A stretch of DNA of 64,000 nucleotides from Devosia rhizoryzae (GCF_016698665.1 NZ_CP068046.1:1302001-1366000); one strand, 5' to 3'. Positions 50,730 through 61,136 are shown, counted from the first letter of the stretch. The notes: generated by a model from the letters alone, not told the origin. Numbers and translations are program-made.

Positions 50730-51857
50730 CTAAAGCACCGGCAGATCGCCAGCAGCCCAGGCCGCCCGCGTTTCTGCCGCAAAATCGGTCATGCGGCCCT
50801 CTTCGATAGCCGCCCGCGCTCCCGCGGTCAGCTCTTGATAGTAGGCCAGGTTGATCTGCGAAAGCACCATTGCGCCCAAAATCTCTTCAGTCTTAACGAG
50901 GTGATGGAGGTAGGCGCGGCTCCAACGCCGGCAATTGGGGTTGGGCGATGCTTCGTCCAAGGGCCGGTGATCATCCCTATGACGAGCATTCTTCAGATTG
51001 ATGACGCCAAAACGCGTATAGGCGTGGCCGTGCCGGCCAGCGCGCGTGGGATGGACGCAGTCGAACATATCGACGCCACGCTCGATGCCACCCAGGATAT
51101 CGTCCGGCTTGCCGACGCCCATGAGATAGCGCGGCTTGTCGGTCGGCAATTCCGGAGTGATGTCGGAAAGAACGCGGAACATCACCTCCTGCGGCTCCCC
51201 CACGGCGAGGCCTCCGATGGAATAGCCGTCAAAGCCGATGGACTGCAGCCCGGCCGCCGATCGGGAGCGCAGCTCGGCGTCATCGCCACCCTGGACGATT
51301 CCGAATAGCATGCGGTTTTGCTGGTTGTTGAAGGCGGTCTTGGAGCGATCGGCCCAGCGGATGGAAAGCTCCATCGCCCGTTCCATCTCCTTTCGTTCGG
51401 CCGGCAGGGCAATGCACTCGTCGAGCTGCATGATGATGTCGCTGTCGAGCAGCGTCTGGATCTCGATCGAGCGCTCCGGCGTCAGCTCGTAAGCAGAGCC
51501 GTCGATATGCGACTTGAAGGTCACGCCGCGCTCGGTGAGCTTCCGCAACTTGGCCAGCGACATGACCTGGAAACCGCCGCTATCGGTAAGGATCGGCCGT
51601 TCCCAGTTCATGAAGGTGTGGAGCCCGCCCAGCGAAGCCACACGCTCGGCGCCGGGACGCAGCATCAGGTGATAGGTGTTGCCGAGGAGGATGTCCGCGC
51701 CAGTGTCGCGCACCTGCTCGGGATACATAGCCTTGACGGTGCCTGCGGTGCCGACCGGCATGAAGGCGGGCGTGTTGATCTCGCCGCGCGGCGTATCGAT
51801 ACGGCCGCGGCGGGCCATGCCGTCCGTCGCGGAAAGGGTAAAGGTGACCTGTTTCAT
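50730..51857 (-). CDS. tgt: Queuine tRNA-ribosyltransferase (Tgt), zinc site degenerate
   Basis: A 375-residue Tgt, which exchanges the wobble guanine of GUN-anticodon tRNAs for preQ1. [15 protein letters not shown] supplies the catalytic Asp near residue 92, and [14 protein letters not shown] the nucleophilic Asp. The usual zinc motif C-x-C-x2-C before RAYLHHL reads SPNPNC, so only the third Cys is kept, and the later His ligand is Ile in [11 protein letters not shown]. The fold should survive but bind no zinc there. The partner queA lies 2.6 kb away on the same strand. Confidence 0.95.
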   Translation of the reverse strand: MKQVTFTLSATDGMARRGRIDTPRGEINTPAFMPVGTAGTVKAMYPEQVRDTGADILLGNTYHLMLRPGAERVASLGGLHTFMNWERPILTDSGGFQVMSLAKLRKLTERGVTFKSHIDGSAYELTPERSIEIQTLLDSDIIMQLDECIALPAERKEMERAMELSIRWADRSKTAFNNQQNRMLFGIVQGGDDAELRSRSAAGLQSIGFDGYSIGGLAVGEPQEVMFRVLSDITPELPTDKPRYLMGVGKPDDILGGIERGVDMFDCVHPTRAGRHGHAYTRFGVINLKNARHRDDHRPLDEASPNPNCRRWSRAYLHHLVKTEEILGAMVLSQINLAYYQELTAGARAAIEEGRMTDFAAETRAAWAAGDLPVL

Positions 51858-51899
51858 GGGGCGCGTTCTAGCCCTTCGACAGGCATGATGAAAGAGCGA

Positions 51900-52685
51900 T
51901 CACGCGCTCGGAGCAAAGCCATTGGCGCTGTCGACGGCGTTGCGGATGCGTTCCTGGATGATGGAGCGTGCCTCCCACCAGTCGCGGCTTTGCACGGGTA
52001 CGCGGGCGACAATGACCATGTTTGCGTCGTTTAGCGTATCGACCCAGAACTCGGGATGGGCCGAGCTATCCGAAAAGTCGCCGCGCACCTGTTGATCGAG
52101 CGTCCTCCGCAGCTCGTCGAGGTTGGCCGTTCGGGGAACGTTGAACTTGACCTCGACGACGCGTGACTGTTCGCGCGTGTAGTTGAGGATCTTGGCGTTG
52201 GACAGCTTCGAGTTCGGAGCGAAAAGGTAGACGCCGTCGATGGTGCGGAGCTGGGTGGCGAAGAGGCCGACCTCGACCACCGTGCCGACGATGCCATCGG
52301 CGTCGATATAGTCGCCGACATTGAAGGGGCGCAGGAAGACCAGCATGATGCCGGCGGCGATGTTGGAAAGCGTGCCCTGCAAGGCGAGAGCCACAGCGAG
52401 GCCGGCGGCGCCGAGCACGGCGAGGATCGAGGCGGTCTGGACGCCGAACTGGCCCAGCACGATGATGATGGTGACGAAGAGCACGCCGTATCGAAGGGCT
52501 TGTCCGATTAGAGGAGCAATCGTCGCATTGTGCCGGAGGCGCGTCGACAGCAGGCCTGTGACATAGCGCGACAGGAGGCCCGCGATGAACCAGCCGGCGA
52601 TCAGAACGATGATGGCGACCAGCACGGACCAGGCATTGCTGATGATCCAGGCGGTGGAAATCCCAAAGATGGTGGCGTCGTTCAA
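51900..52685 (-). CDS. mscS: Small-conductance mechanosensitive channel MscS family
   Basis: A 261-residue MscS. The pore helix is Gly/Ala-rich (SILAVLGAAGLAVALALQG), followed by NIAAGIMLVFLRPFNVGDYI and the beta domain GIVGTVVEVGLFATQLRT. Three membrane segments precede the soluble vestibule. It opens under membrane tension to release solutes on osmotic downshift. The start is ATG 52685. Confidence 0.94.
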   Translation of the reverse strand: MNDATIFGISTAWIISNAWSVLVAIIVLIAGWFIAGLLSRYVTGLLSTRLRHNATIAPLIGQALRYGVLFVTIIIVLGQFGVQTASILAVLGAAGLAVALALQGTLSNIAAGIMLVFLRPFNVGDYIDADGIVGTVVEVGLFATQLRTIDGVYLFAPNSKLSNAKILNYTREQSRVVEVKFNVPRTANLDELRRTLDQQVRGDFSDSSAHPEFWVDTLNDANMVIVARVPVQSRDWWEARSIIQERIRNAVDSANGFAPSA

Positions 52686-52763
52686 GGCTCTGTCCTTGCT
52701 GTTGCTATTGTCTGCAAAAGGCTCTGGTCCGCGGATCGTTGCGCAAACCAGCCTTGCAGGTTC

Positions 52764-53384
52764 TCAGACCATGGCATCGATCGCCGACATGCCGAGGTGA
52801 TAGGCGCCGAAAATTGCGGCCGCGGCAACTATGAGGCCAATGGCGGCGACCGCGACACCGATGATCACGCCCGCTCCATCGCGGTTCAGCATGGAAAAGG
52901 CGATGATGCAGAGCCCCACATTGGGTATGGCGTTGATCAGCGGTATTGGTAAGGCCATCACGACGCTCACGATCATTACGACGATGCCGTAGGGCAGGTT
53001 CATCCCTGCCCCGGTCAGCCAGCGCAGTCTAGGCCGCGAGAAGCGGGCGAGGACATCTGTGACGCGGACGACCTGGTCGCTGGCGCGCACCAGAAGTTTT
53101 AGCGGCAGCTTGCGGTTGCCGATGAAGGGCGGCAGCCGGATCGGGCGGTCGAGCACCATGGCGAGGGCGATCAAGAATGTCGTCCAGGCGATTGTGCCCC
53201 CAAAACCCGGCGGGCCGGGGATCATGTTGAAAAGCGCGGCGACGAGGAGCAGGAGGCGGTGCGCTCTAGGGCCGAGCAGCTGCACCAGGCCGCTCAGAGT
53301 CAGGTGCGTTCCGGTTTCAGCGGCTCGGCGCAAGGCCGAGGCGATGCGGCGGGCGTAGCGGTTGATCGGCGCCCGTGCCGTCAA
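52764..53384 (-). CDS. ExoD family exopolysaccharide synthesis protein (second copy)
   Basis: A 206-residue ExoD-family membrane protein, related to that at 13148-13825. The N-terminal helix ([36 protein letters not shown], key part NMIPGPPG) and [17 protein letters not shown] align with the family. It uses a TTG start that overlaps the queA stop by 4 bases. Function is unknown beyond the exopolysaccharide link. Confidence 0.85.
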   Translation of the reverse strand: MTARAPINRYARRIASALRRAAETGTHLTLSGLVQLLGPRAHRLLLLVAALFNMIPGPPGFGGTIAWTTFLIALAMVLDRPIRLPPFIGNRKLPLKLLVRASDQVVRVTDVLARFSRPRLRWLTGAGMNLPYGIVVMIVSVVMALPIPLINAIPNVGLCIIAFSMLNRDGAGVIIGVAVAAIGLIVAAAAIFGAYHLGMSAIDAMV

Positions 53385-54460
53385 GCCTCATCCTCAGGAT
53401 GCGGCGCCCGATGGAGCAGCGAAGAGTCGCCATAGGAATAGAAGCGGTAGCCGTTCTCGATCGCGTGGGCATAGGCCGCCTTCATCGTGTCGAGGCCGGA
53501 AAAGGCGCTGACCAGCATGAAGAGTGTCGACTTGGGCAGGTGGAAATTGGTCATCAGCACGTCGACCGTGCGGAAGCGGAACCCCGGCGTGATGAAGATG
53601 TCGGTATCGCCGATGAAGGGCTCGAGATTGCCGGTGGCGCGCGATGCGGTTTCAAGCAGCCGCAAGCTGGTGGTGCCGACAGCGATCACACGGCCGCCGG
53701 CAGCGCGGCGCCTATTGATGCGCTCGACGGTCGCTTGGTCGATATCGCCCCATTCGGAATGCATGACATGGTCTTCGGTGTCGTCGACCTTCATGGGAAG
53801 GAAGGTCCCTGCCCCGACATGAAGCGTCACGCGCTCCATCGCGACGCCGAGGTCGGAAAGGTCCTGCAGCAATTTTTCGGTGAAATGCAGGCCCGCCGTC
53901 GGCGCCGCGACGGCGCCGTCTTCTGCCGCGTAGACGGTCTGGTAGTCGGTCTTGTCGCGCTCCTCGACCGGCCGCTTGGCGCCGATATAAGGCGGCAGCG
54001 GCATGGCGCCTTGCGACTTGATGGCTTCATCGAGCGCAGCACCGGCAAGGTCGAAAGTGATGGTTACTTCGCCGCTGTCACCCTTGCCGGTGATGCGCGC
54101 GGTCAGCGGCTCCATTTCGCCATTGGTGAGCTCGAGCTGATCGTCGACAGCAAGCTTTTTGGCAGGCCGGGCAAAGGCGCGCCAGGAGCTGGCATCGACG
54201 CGCTTGTGGAGGTTGAATGAGACATTGCCGCGATTTTCGCCGCGCAGGCGCACGCCCTTCAACTCGGCCGGCAAGACCCGCGTGTCGTTTACGACCAATG
54301 TATCGCCGGGCCGCAGCAGCGTCAGAAGATCGGGGATGTGGCCATCGACCAAAGGCTCGCCGGGACGCACGACGAGGAGACGCGCGGAGTCGCGCGGTTC
54401 GGCCGGGTGGAGCGCGATCAGGTTTTCGGGCAGGTCGAAATCGAACTCGGTGACGCGCAT
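53381..54460 (-). CDS. queA: S-adenosylmethionine:tRNA ribosyltransferase-isomerase
   Basis: A 359-residue QueA, which converts preQ1 in tRNA to epoxyqueuosine. [21 protein letters not shown] (key part PRDSARL), [38 protein letters not shown] and [16 protein letters not shown] are all present. It is followed by exoD (4-base overlap), mscS and tgt, so both queuosine steps are in the same strand run. Confidence 0.97.
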   Translation of the reverse strand: MRVTEFDFDLPENLIALHPAEPRDSARLLVVRPGEPLVDGHIPDLLTLLRPGDTLVVNDTRVLPAELKGVRLRGENRGNVSFNLHKRVDASSWRAFARPAKKLAVDDQLELTNGEMEPLTARITGKGDSGEVTITFDLAGAALDEAIKSQGAMPLPPYIGAKRPVEERDKTDYQTVYAAEDGAVAAPTAGLHFTEKLLQDLSDLGVAMERVTLHVGAGTFLPMKVDDTEDHVMHSEWGDIDQATVERINRRRAAGGRVIAVGTTSLRLLETASRATGNLEPFIGDTDIFITPGFRFRTVDVLMTNFHLPKSTLFMLVSAFSGLDTMKAAYAHAIENGYRFYSYGDSSLLHRAPHPEDEA

Positions 54461-54464
54461 GCTG

Positions 54465-54920
54465 CTAAAGCACCCGGATCATGACGGCGCCAATTACCAG
54501 CAGGGCGGCGCCGGCGAGGCGACCGACCGTGAGTTCGCGGACTGCCATGCCCATGAAGCCGACCCTGTCGAGCAGCAGGCCGCCGACCAGTTGCCCGGTG
54601 ACCGACAGGGCCATCACCGCGGCGGCGCCCATCAGCGGCGTCAGGGTGATGTTGGAAAAAACGTAGAAGGCACCGAGGAGGCCACCGGCCACAAAGGTCC
54701 ACGGTGCGGGCGCGCCGAAGTTTATCGGCGTGTGGGTGGCGTTGCTGAAGATGAAGGCCAGGGCCCAGAGCACAATGCCGCCAGCGAGGAACGACACCGC
54801 GGCCGCGGCAACCGGCACCTGCAGCGCCTTGCCCAGGCTCGCATTGATTGGCGCCTGTGCGGCGATGCACGCACCGGCGATGACGCCCATCAGCGCCCAG
54901 AGAACCGTATCCATTTTCAA
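54465..54920 (-). CDS. DMT family transporter (DUF606/YdcZ)
   Basis: A 151-residue protein with five membrane segments. [17 protein letters not shown] and [24 protein letters not shown], shortened to [12 protein letters not shown], are DUF606 (YdcZ) motifs; [13 protein letters not shown] follows. Members work as homo- or heterodimers in small-molecule export, but substrates are unknown. It ends 4 bases before queA. Confidence 0.9.
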   Translation of the reverse strand: MKMDTVLWALMGVIAGACIAAQAPINASLGKALQVPVAAAAVSFLAGGIVLWALAFIFSNATHTPINFGAPAPWTFVAGGLLGAFYVFSNITLTPLMGAAAVMALSVTGQLVGGLLLDRVGFMGMAVRELTVGRLAGAALLVIGAVMIRVL

Positions 54921-54953
54921 AGCACTGACCTGTCGGGCCGAAATGACCCCTGG

Positions 54954-55388
54954 TTATTCATCGACATAAGTGGATCTGCATTCGACGACCCAAAGACCGC
55001 CGCCTTCGACGCTGACCACACCGCCGATGATGCTGTGGGCGCCGTGCGAGGTGCGGCCGATGCGAAAGCTCATGGCGTGGTGGCGATCGCCATCCTCGTC
55101 ATCCCAGGCAACGTCGCCGCCCTCGACCTCGCGGCCGATGAAGCCATCGTAGACATACTCGCCATCGTATTTGGGGTCGTCGGGCTTGGTCGAGAACCCA
55201 AAATCGCCGGTCAGCTGCATGTCGACACTGAGCACCGGCTGCACCAGAGCAGGTCCGGTGACATAGGTGAAGGTCATCTCGCCGTCGCTGTCGGCGCAGG
55301 ACACGGTGTCGAGCGCCATGGCGGGCATGGCGAAAACGCGGGCGGCCGAAGCCGCCAGCAGAAGCTTATTCAGCGATGTCGGCAGCAA
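54954..55388 (-). CDS. Secreted hypothetical protein
   Basis: A 144-residue protein with a signal peptide (KLLLAASAARVFAMPAMA, about residues 8-26). The mature part is acidic with two cysteines (VSCADSD and VECRS), the latter near the C-terminus. It starts at TTG and overlaps ppiB by 23 bases, so the exact start is uncertain. No domain is recognised. Confidence 0.68.
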   Translation of the reverse strand: MLPTSLNKLLLAASAARVFAMPAMALDTVSCADSDGEMTFTYVTGPALVQPVLSVDMQLTGDFGFSTKPDDPKYDGEYVYDGFIGREVEGGDVAWDDEDGDRHHAMSFRIGRTSHGAHSIIGGVVSVEGGGLWVVECRSTYVDE

Positions 55389-55878
55389 CTTTGACCGAGA
55401 CCATCTTGTCCGGGTTGATCACCGGCTCGCCGCGCTTGATCTGATCGACGGCGTCCATGCCCTCGATGACATTGCCCCAGACGGTGTACTGCTTGTTGAG
55501 GAAGGGAGCGTCTGCAAAGCAGATGAAGAACTGCGAATTGGCCGAGTTCGGATCCTGCGCGCGCGCCATCGAGGCGGTGCCGCGCTTGTGGGGCTCGGCG
55601 TTGAATTCCTGCTTGAGGTTCGGATATTTCGAACCGCCGGTGCCGGCGCGGGACGGGTTGAAGTCGGCAAGGTTGGAATTGCCAAACTTGACGTCGCCGG
55701 TCTGGGCCATGAAGCCGTCGATCACGCGGTGAAACACCACGCCGTCATAGGCGCCTTCGCGGGCCAGCTTCTTGATGTGCTCGACATGTCCGGGCGCCAC
55801 GTCGGGACGCATGGCAATGACGACCTTGCCCTTGGTGGTTTCGATGACGAGGGTGTTTTCGGGATCGTCGTAGGCCAT
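55366..55878 (-). CDS. ppiB: Peptidyl-prolyl cis-trans isomerase, cyclophilin type (cytoplasmic)
   Basis: A 170-residue cyclophilin without a signal peptide. YDGVVFHRVIDGFMAQTGD, with the catalytic Arg in FHR, and ARAQDPNSANSQFFICF are intact. ATG 55878 follows AGAGG; an in-frame start at 55950 would add a proline-rich stretch and is not expected. It follows its exported paralogue by 80 bases. Confidence 0.95.
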   Translation of the reverse strand: MAYDDPENTLVIETTKGKVVIAMRPDVAPGHVEHIKKLAREGAYDGVVFHRVIDGFMAQTGDVKFGNSNLADFNPSRAGTGGSKYPNLKQEFNAEPHKRGTASMARAQDPNSANSQFFICFADAPFLNKQYTVWGNVIEGMDAVDQIKRGEPVINPDKMVSVKVAADIAE

Positions 55879-55958
55879 GGTGGCGCCTCTTGGTTGTTTG
55901 CAGGCGGGTTTAGGCGGAATGGGCGGCTGGCGCAAGGCAAGCCGCCGCACTTGGCCTC

Positions 55959-56543
55959 TTACTTGTACTCGATCGTGGCGGTGACGATCTTGTCCGGATT
56001 GGCGACGGCGCCGTTCTGTTCCTGCGGGCCCTTTTCGAGGGCATCGACCGCTTCCATGCCGGAAACGACCTTGCCGAAGACGGTGTACTGACCGTCTAGG
56101 AAGCTGGCGTCAGCGGTGGTGATGAAGAACTGCGAGTTGAAGGAGTTCGGGTTCTGCGAGCGGGCTGCGCCGACGGCGCCGCGCTGGAAGCTTTCGGAAT
56201 TGAACTCGGCTTCGACGTCCGGAAGCTCCGAGCCACCGGTGCCGGCGGCGGCAAGATTGTAGTTCGGGCTGTCGGCATTGCCGTTGGCCACGTCGCCGGT
56301 CTGGGCCATGAAGCCATCGATGACGCGATGGAAGACCACGCCGTTATAAGCGCCGTCTTCGGTCAGCGTGACAATGCGCTCGACATGCTTGGGGGCGATG
56401 GCGGGCAGAAGTTCGATGTCGACGACGCCATCTTCAAGCGTCAGGATCAGGTGGGGCGTGCCGGATTGCGCGAATGCCGGGGAGGCCAGAAGGGTCGCGC
56501 CAAGGGCGAGAGCGGCGAAGCTGCGGCGGGTGATCTTGATCAT
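55959..56543 (-). CDS. ppiA: Peptidyl-prolyl cis-trans isomerase, cyclophilin type (exported)
   Basis: A 194-residue cyclophilin with a signal peptide that has a twin-arginine look (TRRSFAALALGATLLASPAFA), so Tat export is possible. YNGVVFHRVIDGFMAQTGD and ARSQNPNSFNSQFFI carry the active site. It overlaps coaD by 4 bases. It and ppiB look like a local duplication with different destinations. Confidence 0.95.
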   Translation of the reverse strand: MIKITRRSFAALALGATLLASPAFAQSGTPHLILTLEDGVVDIELLPAIAPKHVERIVTLTEDGAYNGVVFHRVIDGFMAQTGDVANGNADSPNYNLAAAGTGGSELPDVEAEFNSESFQRGAVGAARSQNPNSFNSQFFITTADASFLDGQYTVFGKVVSGMEAVDALEKGPQEQNGAVANPDKIVTATIEYK

Positions 56544-57034
56544 GAGGACTTCAAAGCCTTGAGGACAATTGGCGGGACGAAGGCGGAAATGTCTCCGCCC
56601 ATCTCGGCGATCTGGCGCACCAATGTGGCCGAGATATGCCGGACCGGCGGGCTGGAGGGCAGGAAAACCGTCTGCAGTTCGGGCGCCATTTGCGCGTTCA
56701 TGCCCACCATCTGCATTTCGTAATTGTAGTCGGTGGTGTCGCGCAGGCCGCGAATGATCAGCTTGGCGCCGTGTTGGCGCGCGGCATTGACCATCAGGCC
56801 CGAGAAATCGACGATGCGAAATTCGGTAGACGTCCGCTTACCAATCGCCGGCAGAACCTGCTGCAGAATGGTAATGCGATCCTCATGGGTGAAGAGCGGG
56901 CTTTTCTTGGTGGCGCTGATGCCGACCGCGACGACCAGCGTATCCACCAGCTTGCAGGCGCGCTCGATGACATCAAGATGGCCATTGGTCAGCGGGTCGA
57001 AGGACCCCGGATAGAACCCCACCAAATCGCTCAT
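56540..57034 (-). CDS. coaD: Phosphopantetheine adenylyltransferase
   Basis: A 164-residue CoaD, fourth enzyme of coenzyme A synthesis. GSFDPLTNGHLDVIERA carries the TxGH active-site motif, RGLRDTTDYNYE is the family loop, and ISATLVRQIA the ISSTxVR motif. It heads a minus-strand run, downstream of a 570-base gene-free stretch. Confidence 0.97.
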   Translation of the reverse strand: MSDLVGFYPGSFDPLTNGHLDVIERACKLVDTLVVAVGISATKKSPLFTHEDRITILQQVLPAIGKRTSTEFRIVDFSGLMVNAARQHGAKLIIRGLRDTTDYNYEMQMVGMNAQMAPELQTVFLPSSPPVRHISATLVRQIAEMGGDISAFVPPIVLKALKSS

Positions 57035-57149
57035 GCCGTCTCCCCCCGTTGTTGGCGAGTTTTTGTCATGCGGCGTTGCGGCTTGGCAAGGGCCGGGACG
57101 TGCAGAAGCGCCGGTCGGGTTTGCCGCCGGTTGGTGATCAGATGATGGA

Positions 57150-57211
57150 GCCCCGAGACGGCTTTCGCCTCGTGAGTAGTTTAGTATGTGAGACGAAGCT
57201 TGTCTCGGGGC
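57150..57211. repeat. Imperfect palindrome, about 62 bp
   Basis: GCCCCGAGAC (57150-57159) and GTCTCGGGGC (57202-57211) are exact complements, with 42 bases between them. The inner parts also pair in part (TTTCGCCTC with GAGACGAAG). It looks like a mobile palindromic unit and shares the GAGAC...GTCTC layout with 26495-26562. Confidence 0.7.
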
Positions 57212-57418
57212 GCCGGGTTTTCTGGCAGGCAGCGTCTTAGGGGATGATTACTCAAGCCCCGTCCACGGACCCAGGATCCTCAACGATAAAGACCCCTCCC
57301 GGCTGTCGCCGGACGGTTGATCGTTGCAACCCCATCTCCATCCGGCTGATGCGGGGGAGATTAGCGGAAGATTTTGCGGAGGGGATAAGCGGGATAGATG
57401 AGTTGGTGGAGAGGCCGA

Positions 57419-57606
57419 CACCCCCTTCCGAGCTGCGCTAAGGCGCGACGCACCTAAGCTGCGCTTGCCTTCTCCTCAAGGGGGGAAGGTGAAATCGGTG
57501 GGCGTGGCACTATCGTGGACAATACAGGATGCCCACCTTCCCCCTCAGAGGGGAAGGCAAGCAGAGCTTGGCGAGGCACGAGCCTAGCGGCGCTCGGAAG
57601 GGGGTG
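57419..57606. repeat. Two 73-bp inverted REP-like arms
   Basis: The left arm (57419-57491) and right arm (57534-57606) are inverted copies, identical over the outer CACCCCCTTCCGAG and the inner GGGGAAGGTG and diverged in between. Each contains its own hairpin (CCTTCTCCTC... and CCTTCCCCCTCAGAGGGGAAGG). The gap is 42 bases. The whole unit ends just before the lolD stop. Confidence 0.85.
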
Positions 57607-57608
57607 AG

Positions 57609-58295
57609 TTAGAGCTCGTGCGCGACCACCAGCCCGCCCCGGATCGTCACGATGCGGTCTGCCCGCCGCGCCAAGTCATAGTTATGCGTTGCGATGAGCG
57701 CTGCGGCGCCTTCGTTGCGGATCAGGTCCTTGAGTGCGCCGAAGACGACGTCGCTGGTCTCCGGGTCGAGGTTGCCCGTGGGCTCGTCGGCAAGGATAAC
57801 GCGGGGATGGTTGGCGGCAGCGCGGGCGATGGCGATGCGCTGCTGTTCGCCGCCGGAAAGTTCGGCCGGGCGATGCGTCGCGCGATGGCCGACGCCAAGC
57901 AGGCCGAGCAATTCCATGGCCCTGCCCTCCGCTTCCTTATCGCTCTTGCCGGCGATGAGCTGCGGCATGACGACGTTTTCAAGCGCCGTGAATTCGGGCA
58001 GCAGGTGGTGGAACTGGTAGACATAGCCGACGGTCGAGCGGCGCAGATGGGTTCGGCCGCGATCGCTCAGCTTGCTGGTGGGCTGGCCGACGATCTCGAT
58101 CTCGCCGGACTGAGGCGATTCCAGAAGGCCGCAAAGATGCAGCAGCGTCGACTTGCCGGCGCCCGAGGGCGCGACCAAGGCGACCATTTCACCGCTTTCC
58201 ACCGTGAGGTTAGCGGCTTCAAGCACACGAACGGTGCGATCGCCTTCGCCATAGTGGCGATGGACGTCGGCAAGGCGGAGGTGGGGCTTACTCAT
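57609..58295 (-). CDS. lolD: Lipoprotein-releasing ABC ATPase LolD
   Basis: A 228-residue ATPase that powers release of lipoproteins from the inner membrane. Walker [10 protein letters not shown], signature LSGGEQQR, Walker [13 protein letters not shown] and the LolD motif [16 protein letters not shown] are intact. ATG 58295 overlaps the LolC/E-type gene by 8 bases. Confidence 0.96.
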   Translation of the reverse strand: MSKPHLRLADVHRHYGEGDRTVRVLEAANLTVESGEMVALVAPSGAGKSTLLHLCGLLESPQSGEIEIVGQPTSKLSDRGRTHLRRSTVGYVYQFHHLLPEFTALENVVMPQLIAGKSDKEAEGRAMELLGLLGVGHRATHRPAELSGGEQQRIAIARAAANHPRVILADEPTGNLDPETSDVVFGALKDLIRNEGAAALIATHNYDLARRADRIVTIRGGLVVAHEL

Positions 58296-59661
58296 AGCGG
58301 AGGGCCTCCACAGGGTCATACTGGGCTGCGCGCCATGCCGGGTAGAGCGTGGCGAGGAAGCTGAGGCCCAGGGCCATGCAGACCACGACGGTGACTTCCA
58401 CCGGATCGGTGCGGCTCGGCAGCGAGGAAAGGAAGAAGACTTCCGGCGGAAAGAGCGTGACGCCGAGCAAATTGGAGATGGACGAGCGCAGCGCTTCGGC
58501 ATTGGCGGCGACGATGAGGCCGATGATTGTGCCGGCAATGGTCCCGATGACGCCGATGGCGGTGCCGGTCATCGAGAAGATGCGCATGATCGAACCGCGC
58601 GTGGCGCCCATGGTGCGCAGCACGGCGATGTCGGCGCTCTTGTCCTTTACCAGCATGATGAGGCTGGAGATGATGTTGAAGGCGGCAACCAGGATGATCA
58701 TCGAGAGGATGGTGAACATCACCACGCGCTCGACCTGCAGGGCCGAAAAGAAAGTCTCGTTGCGCTGCTGCCAATCGGTCAGCACCAGTGGCCGCGTTTC
58801 CGGCGCCGACTGCAGGCGCTGCCTCATAAGCCCGACCTGGTCGGGGTCGTCGATAAAGATTTCGACCGCCGAAGCGCGAGGCACGCGCATATAGGCCGCA
58901 TCGATTTCCTCGTCGGTGGCGAGCGGATCGAGCTGGGCCTGGCCGGGCTTGAGCACCTCGTCGACCATCTTGAAATAGTCCTGGGCGGGCTCGAGCGGCA
59001 TGTACATGAAGTAGCTGTCGAACTCGACCATGCCCAAATTATAGATGACGTTGACCGGGTACGAGCGGATCTGCGGCGTCGACCCGAAGGGCGTCATCGT
59101 GCCTTCGGGGTTGATGATCTGCACCTGGTCGCCCAGGTTGACGCCCAGCGTCTGCGCAAGGCGATAGCCGATGGCGACGCCGCGGCTCTCGTCCCACTGG
59201 TCGAACCCGCCCTGCTCTGTAGCATTGTAGAGCAGGCTCAGCTTCTTGAGGTTTTCCTCGTCCATACCGCGGACTGTAACGCCGGTGGACTGGCCCTGCC
59301 CCGTTGCCAGCACCTGGCCCTCGACGAAGTAGACGGCAAAGTCGACGCCGTCGACGCCTTCAAGGGCGGTCACGGTTTCCTTGTAGTCAGTGAACTGCGA
59401 CTCGATCGGAAAGCCTGTGAAGTGGCCGTTGAGCCCCAGGATCTTGTCGAGCAGTTCGCCGCGAAAACCGTTCATCACCGACATGACGACGATCAGCGTC
59501 GCAACGCCGATGGCCACGCCAACCATGGTGAGGCTGGCGATCACCGAAATGAACGCTTCCTTGCGGCGGGCTCGGAGATAGCGGCCTGCGATCAGCCATT
59601 CAAAACGGGAGAACGGCCGGGTGGACCGGCCGGTGCTTGCTGCTGCTGGGCTCTCGCTCAA
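58288..59661 (-). CDS. lolC: Lipoprotein-releasing permease LolC/LolE type
   Basis: A 457-residue permease with one N-terminal membrane segment, a large periplasmic domain and three C-terminal segments (MacB/FtsX-like). [25 protein letters not shown], shortened to [14 protein letters not shown], is diagnostic. A single gene stands in for LolC and LolE, as in many Alphaproteobacteria. It starts with TTG at 59661, overlapping the proS stop by 4 bases. Confidence 0.94.
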   Translation of the reverse strand: MSESPAAASTGRSTRPFSRFEWLIAGRYLRARRKEAFISVIASLTMVGVAIGVATLIVVMSVMNGFRGELLDKILGLNGHFTGFPIESQFTDYKETVTALEGVDGVDFAVYFVEGQVLATGQGQSTGVTVRGMDEENLKKLSLLYNATEQGGFDQWDESRGVAIGYRLAQTLGVNLGDQVQIINPEGTMTPFGSTPQIRSYPVNVIYNLGMVEFDSYFMYMPLEPAQDYFKMVDEVLKPGQAQLDPLATDEEIDAAYMRVPRASAVEIFIDDPDQVGLMRQRLQSAPETRPLVLTDWQQRNETFFSALQVERVVMFTILSMIILVAAFNIISSLIMLVKDKSADIAVLRTMGATRGSIMRIFSMTGTAIGVIGTIAGTIIGLIVAANAEALRSSISNLLGVTLFPPEVFFLSSLPSRTDPVEVTVVVCMALGLSFLATLYPAWRAAQYDPVEALRYE

Positions 59662-61007
59662 ATGTCGGTCATCCGCTGGGGTTCGATCAGGCTCTTGAGC
59701 CGTTCGACGGCCCCCGAAAGCGGCAGCGTCTCGCGCTCGCCGGTTTTTCTATGCTTGATCTCGACTTCGCCGGATTTAAGGCCGCGCGGCCCAAGGATGA
59801 TCTGGTACGGGATGCCGACGAGATCGGCCGTCGCGAACTTGGAACCCGCAGGCTGGTCGCGATCATCGTAGAGCATGTCGAGGCCTGCAGCGGTCAGCTC
59901 GGCATAAAGCTGGTCGCAGGCGGCATCGGTATCGGCATCGCCGGCCTTTAGGTTGATCAGCACCGCTTCGAAGGGCGCGACCGAGACCGGCCAGACAATG
60001 CCATTTTCGTCGTGGCTGGCTTCGATGATGGCAGGCACGACGCGGGTCGGACCGATGCCGTAGGAGCCCATATGGACGGCGATGTTCTTGCCATCCGGGC
60101 CGGTGACATTTGCCTTCATCGGATCGGAATATTTGGTGCCGAAATAAAAGATGTGGCCAACTTCGATGCCGCGCGCCATGAGCTGCTTGTCTTCCGGCAC
60201 CTGGGCGCGGAAAGTGGCTTCATCGGTCATTTCGTTGGTCATGGCGAAGAGCGAGGTCCAATCCTTGAAGATCGGATCGAGGTCGCCGCGATAGTCGGTG
60301 TCCTTGCCCGGGATTGGCTTATCGAGCAGGTCCTTGTCGAGGAAAACGCCGGACTCGCCCGTGTCTGCCAGGACGTGGAATTCATAGGACAGGTTGCCGC
60401 CGATCGGGCCGGTATCGGCGCGCATTGGAATGCCGACAAGGCCCATGCGGCGGAAGGTGCGGAGGTAGGCGACGAACATGCGCTGGAAGGCGGCGACGGC
60501 TGCGGGCTCGTCGAGATCGAAGGAATAGGCATCCTTCATCAAGAATTCGCGGGAGCGCATGGTGCCGAAGCGCGGGCGGACCTCGTCTCGGAACTTCCAC
60601 TGGATGTGGTAGAGATTGAGCGGCAGGTCCTTGTAGGATTTCACATAGGTCCGGAAGATGTCGGTGATCATCTCCTCATTGGTCGGACCATAGAGAAACT
60701 CGCGCTCGTGACGATCCTCGATGCGCAGCATTTCCTTGCCGTAGGCGTCATAGCGCCCCGACTCGCGCCAGAGATCGGCGGACTGGATGGTGGGCATCAA
60801 AAGCTGGATCGCGCCGGAGCGGTTTTGCTCCTCCTCGATGATCTTTTGGACCTTCATCAGGACCTTGTAGCCGAGCGGTAGCCAGGAATAGAGGCCGGAG
60901 GCTTGCTGGCGGATCATGCCGGCGCGCAGCATCAGGCGGTGCGAGACGATTTCGGCTTCCTTGGGGACGTCGCGCAGCACCGGCAGGAAGTAGCGGGAAA
61001 GGCGCAT
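59658..61007 (-). CDS. proS: Prolyl-tRNA synthetase, short alphaproteobacterial type
   Basis: A 449-residue class II synthetase without the editing insertion that is found in E. coli ProRS. Motif 2 is [10 protein letters not shown], motif 3 GSYGIGPTR, and [13 protein letters not shown] is family-specific. ATG 61007 follows GGAG. It leads a proS-lolCE-lolD group and is divergent from the structured RNA region. Confidence 0.96.
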   Translation of the reverse strand: MRLSRYFLPVLRDVPKEAEIVSHRLMLRAGMIRQQASGLYSWLPLGYKVLMKVQKIIEEEQNRSGAIQLLMPTIQSADLWRESGRYDAYGKEMLRIEDRHEREFLYGPTNEEMITDIFRTYVKSYKDLPLNLYHIQWKFRDEVRPRFGTMRSREFLMKDAYSFDLDEPAAVAAFQRMFVAYLRTFRRMGLVGIPMRADTGPIGGNLSYEFHVLADTGESGVFLDKDLLDKPIPGKDTDYRGDLDPIFKDWTSLFAMTNEMTDEATFRAQVPEDKQLMARGIEVGHIFYFGTKYSDPMKANVTGPDGKNIAVHMGSYGIGPTRVVPAIIEASHDENGIVWPVSVAPFEAVLINLKAGDADTDAACDQLYAELTAAGLDMLYDDRDQPAGSKFATADLVGIPYQIILGPRGLKSGEVEIKHRKTGERETLPLSGAVERLKSLIEPQRMTDI

Positions 61008-61107
61008 AAGAACTCCAGGAAAAGGCTTCGACTCGTAGGGCTTGTTAGTGCCCACTCAAAGCCTAGTCGTCTATTCGATGCAAGCATGCAAGCTATGCAG
61101 AATCCGC

Positions 61108-61136
61108 TTGGCAGACCCAAAAACTGTTGTTAGGGT
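61108..61136 (+). promoter_or_regulatory. Candidate sigma70 promoter of the structured leader/sRNA
   Basis: TTGGCA (61108-61113) and TAGGGT (61131-61136) are separated by 17 bases. Both hexamers deviate from consensus, so this is a suggestion. It would start transcription near 61143. Confidence 0.35.

Larger units (their letters stand above)
57035..57608. other. Gene-free stretch carrying palindromic repeats
   Basis: No convincing gene lies between coaD and lolD. The stretch holds a palindrome at 57150-57211 and two 73-bp inverted arms at 57419-57606. The part between them (57212-57418) shows nothing I can name. Promoter elements for coaD should be near 57040-57120 but no clear -35/-10 pair was found. 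Confidence 0.7.
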
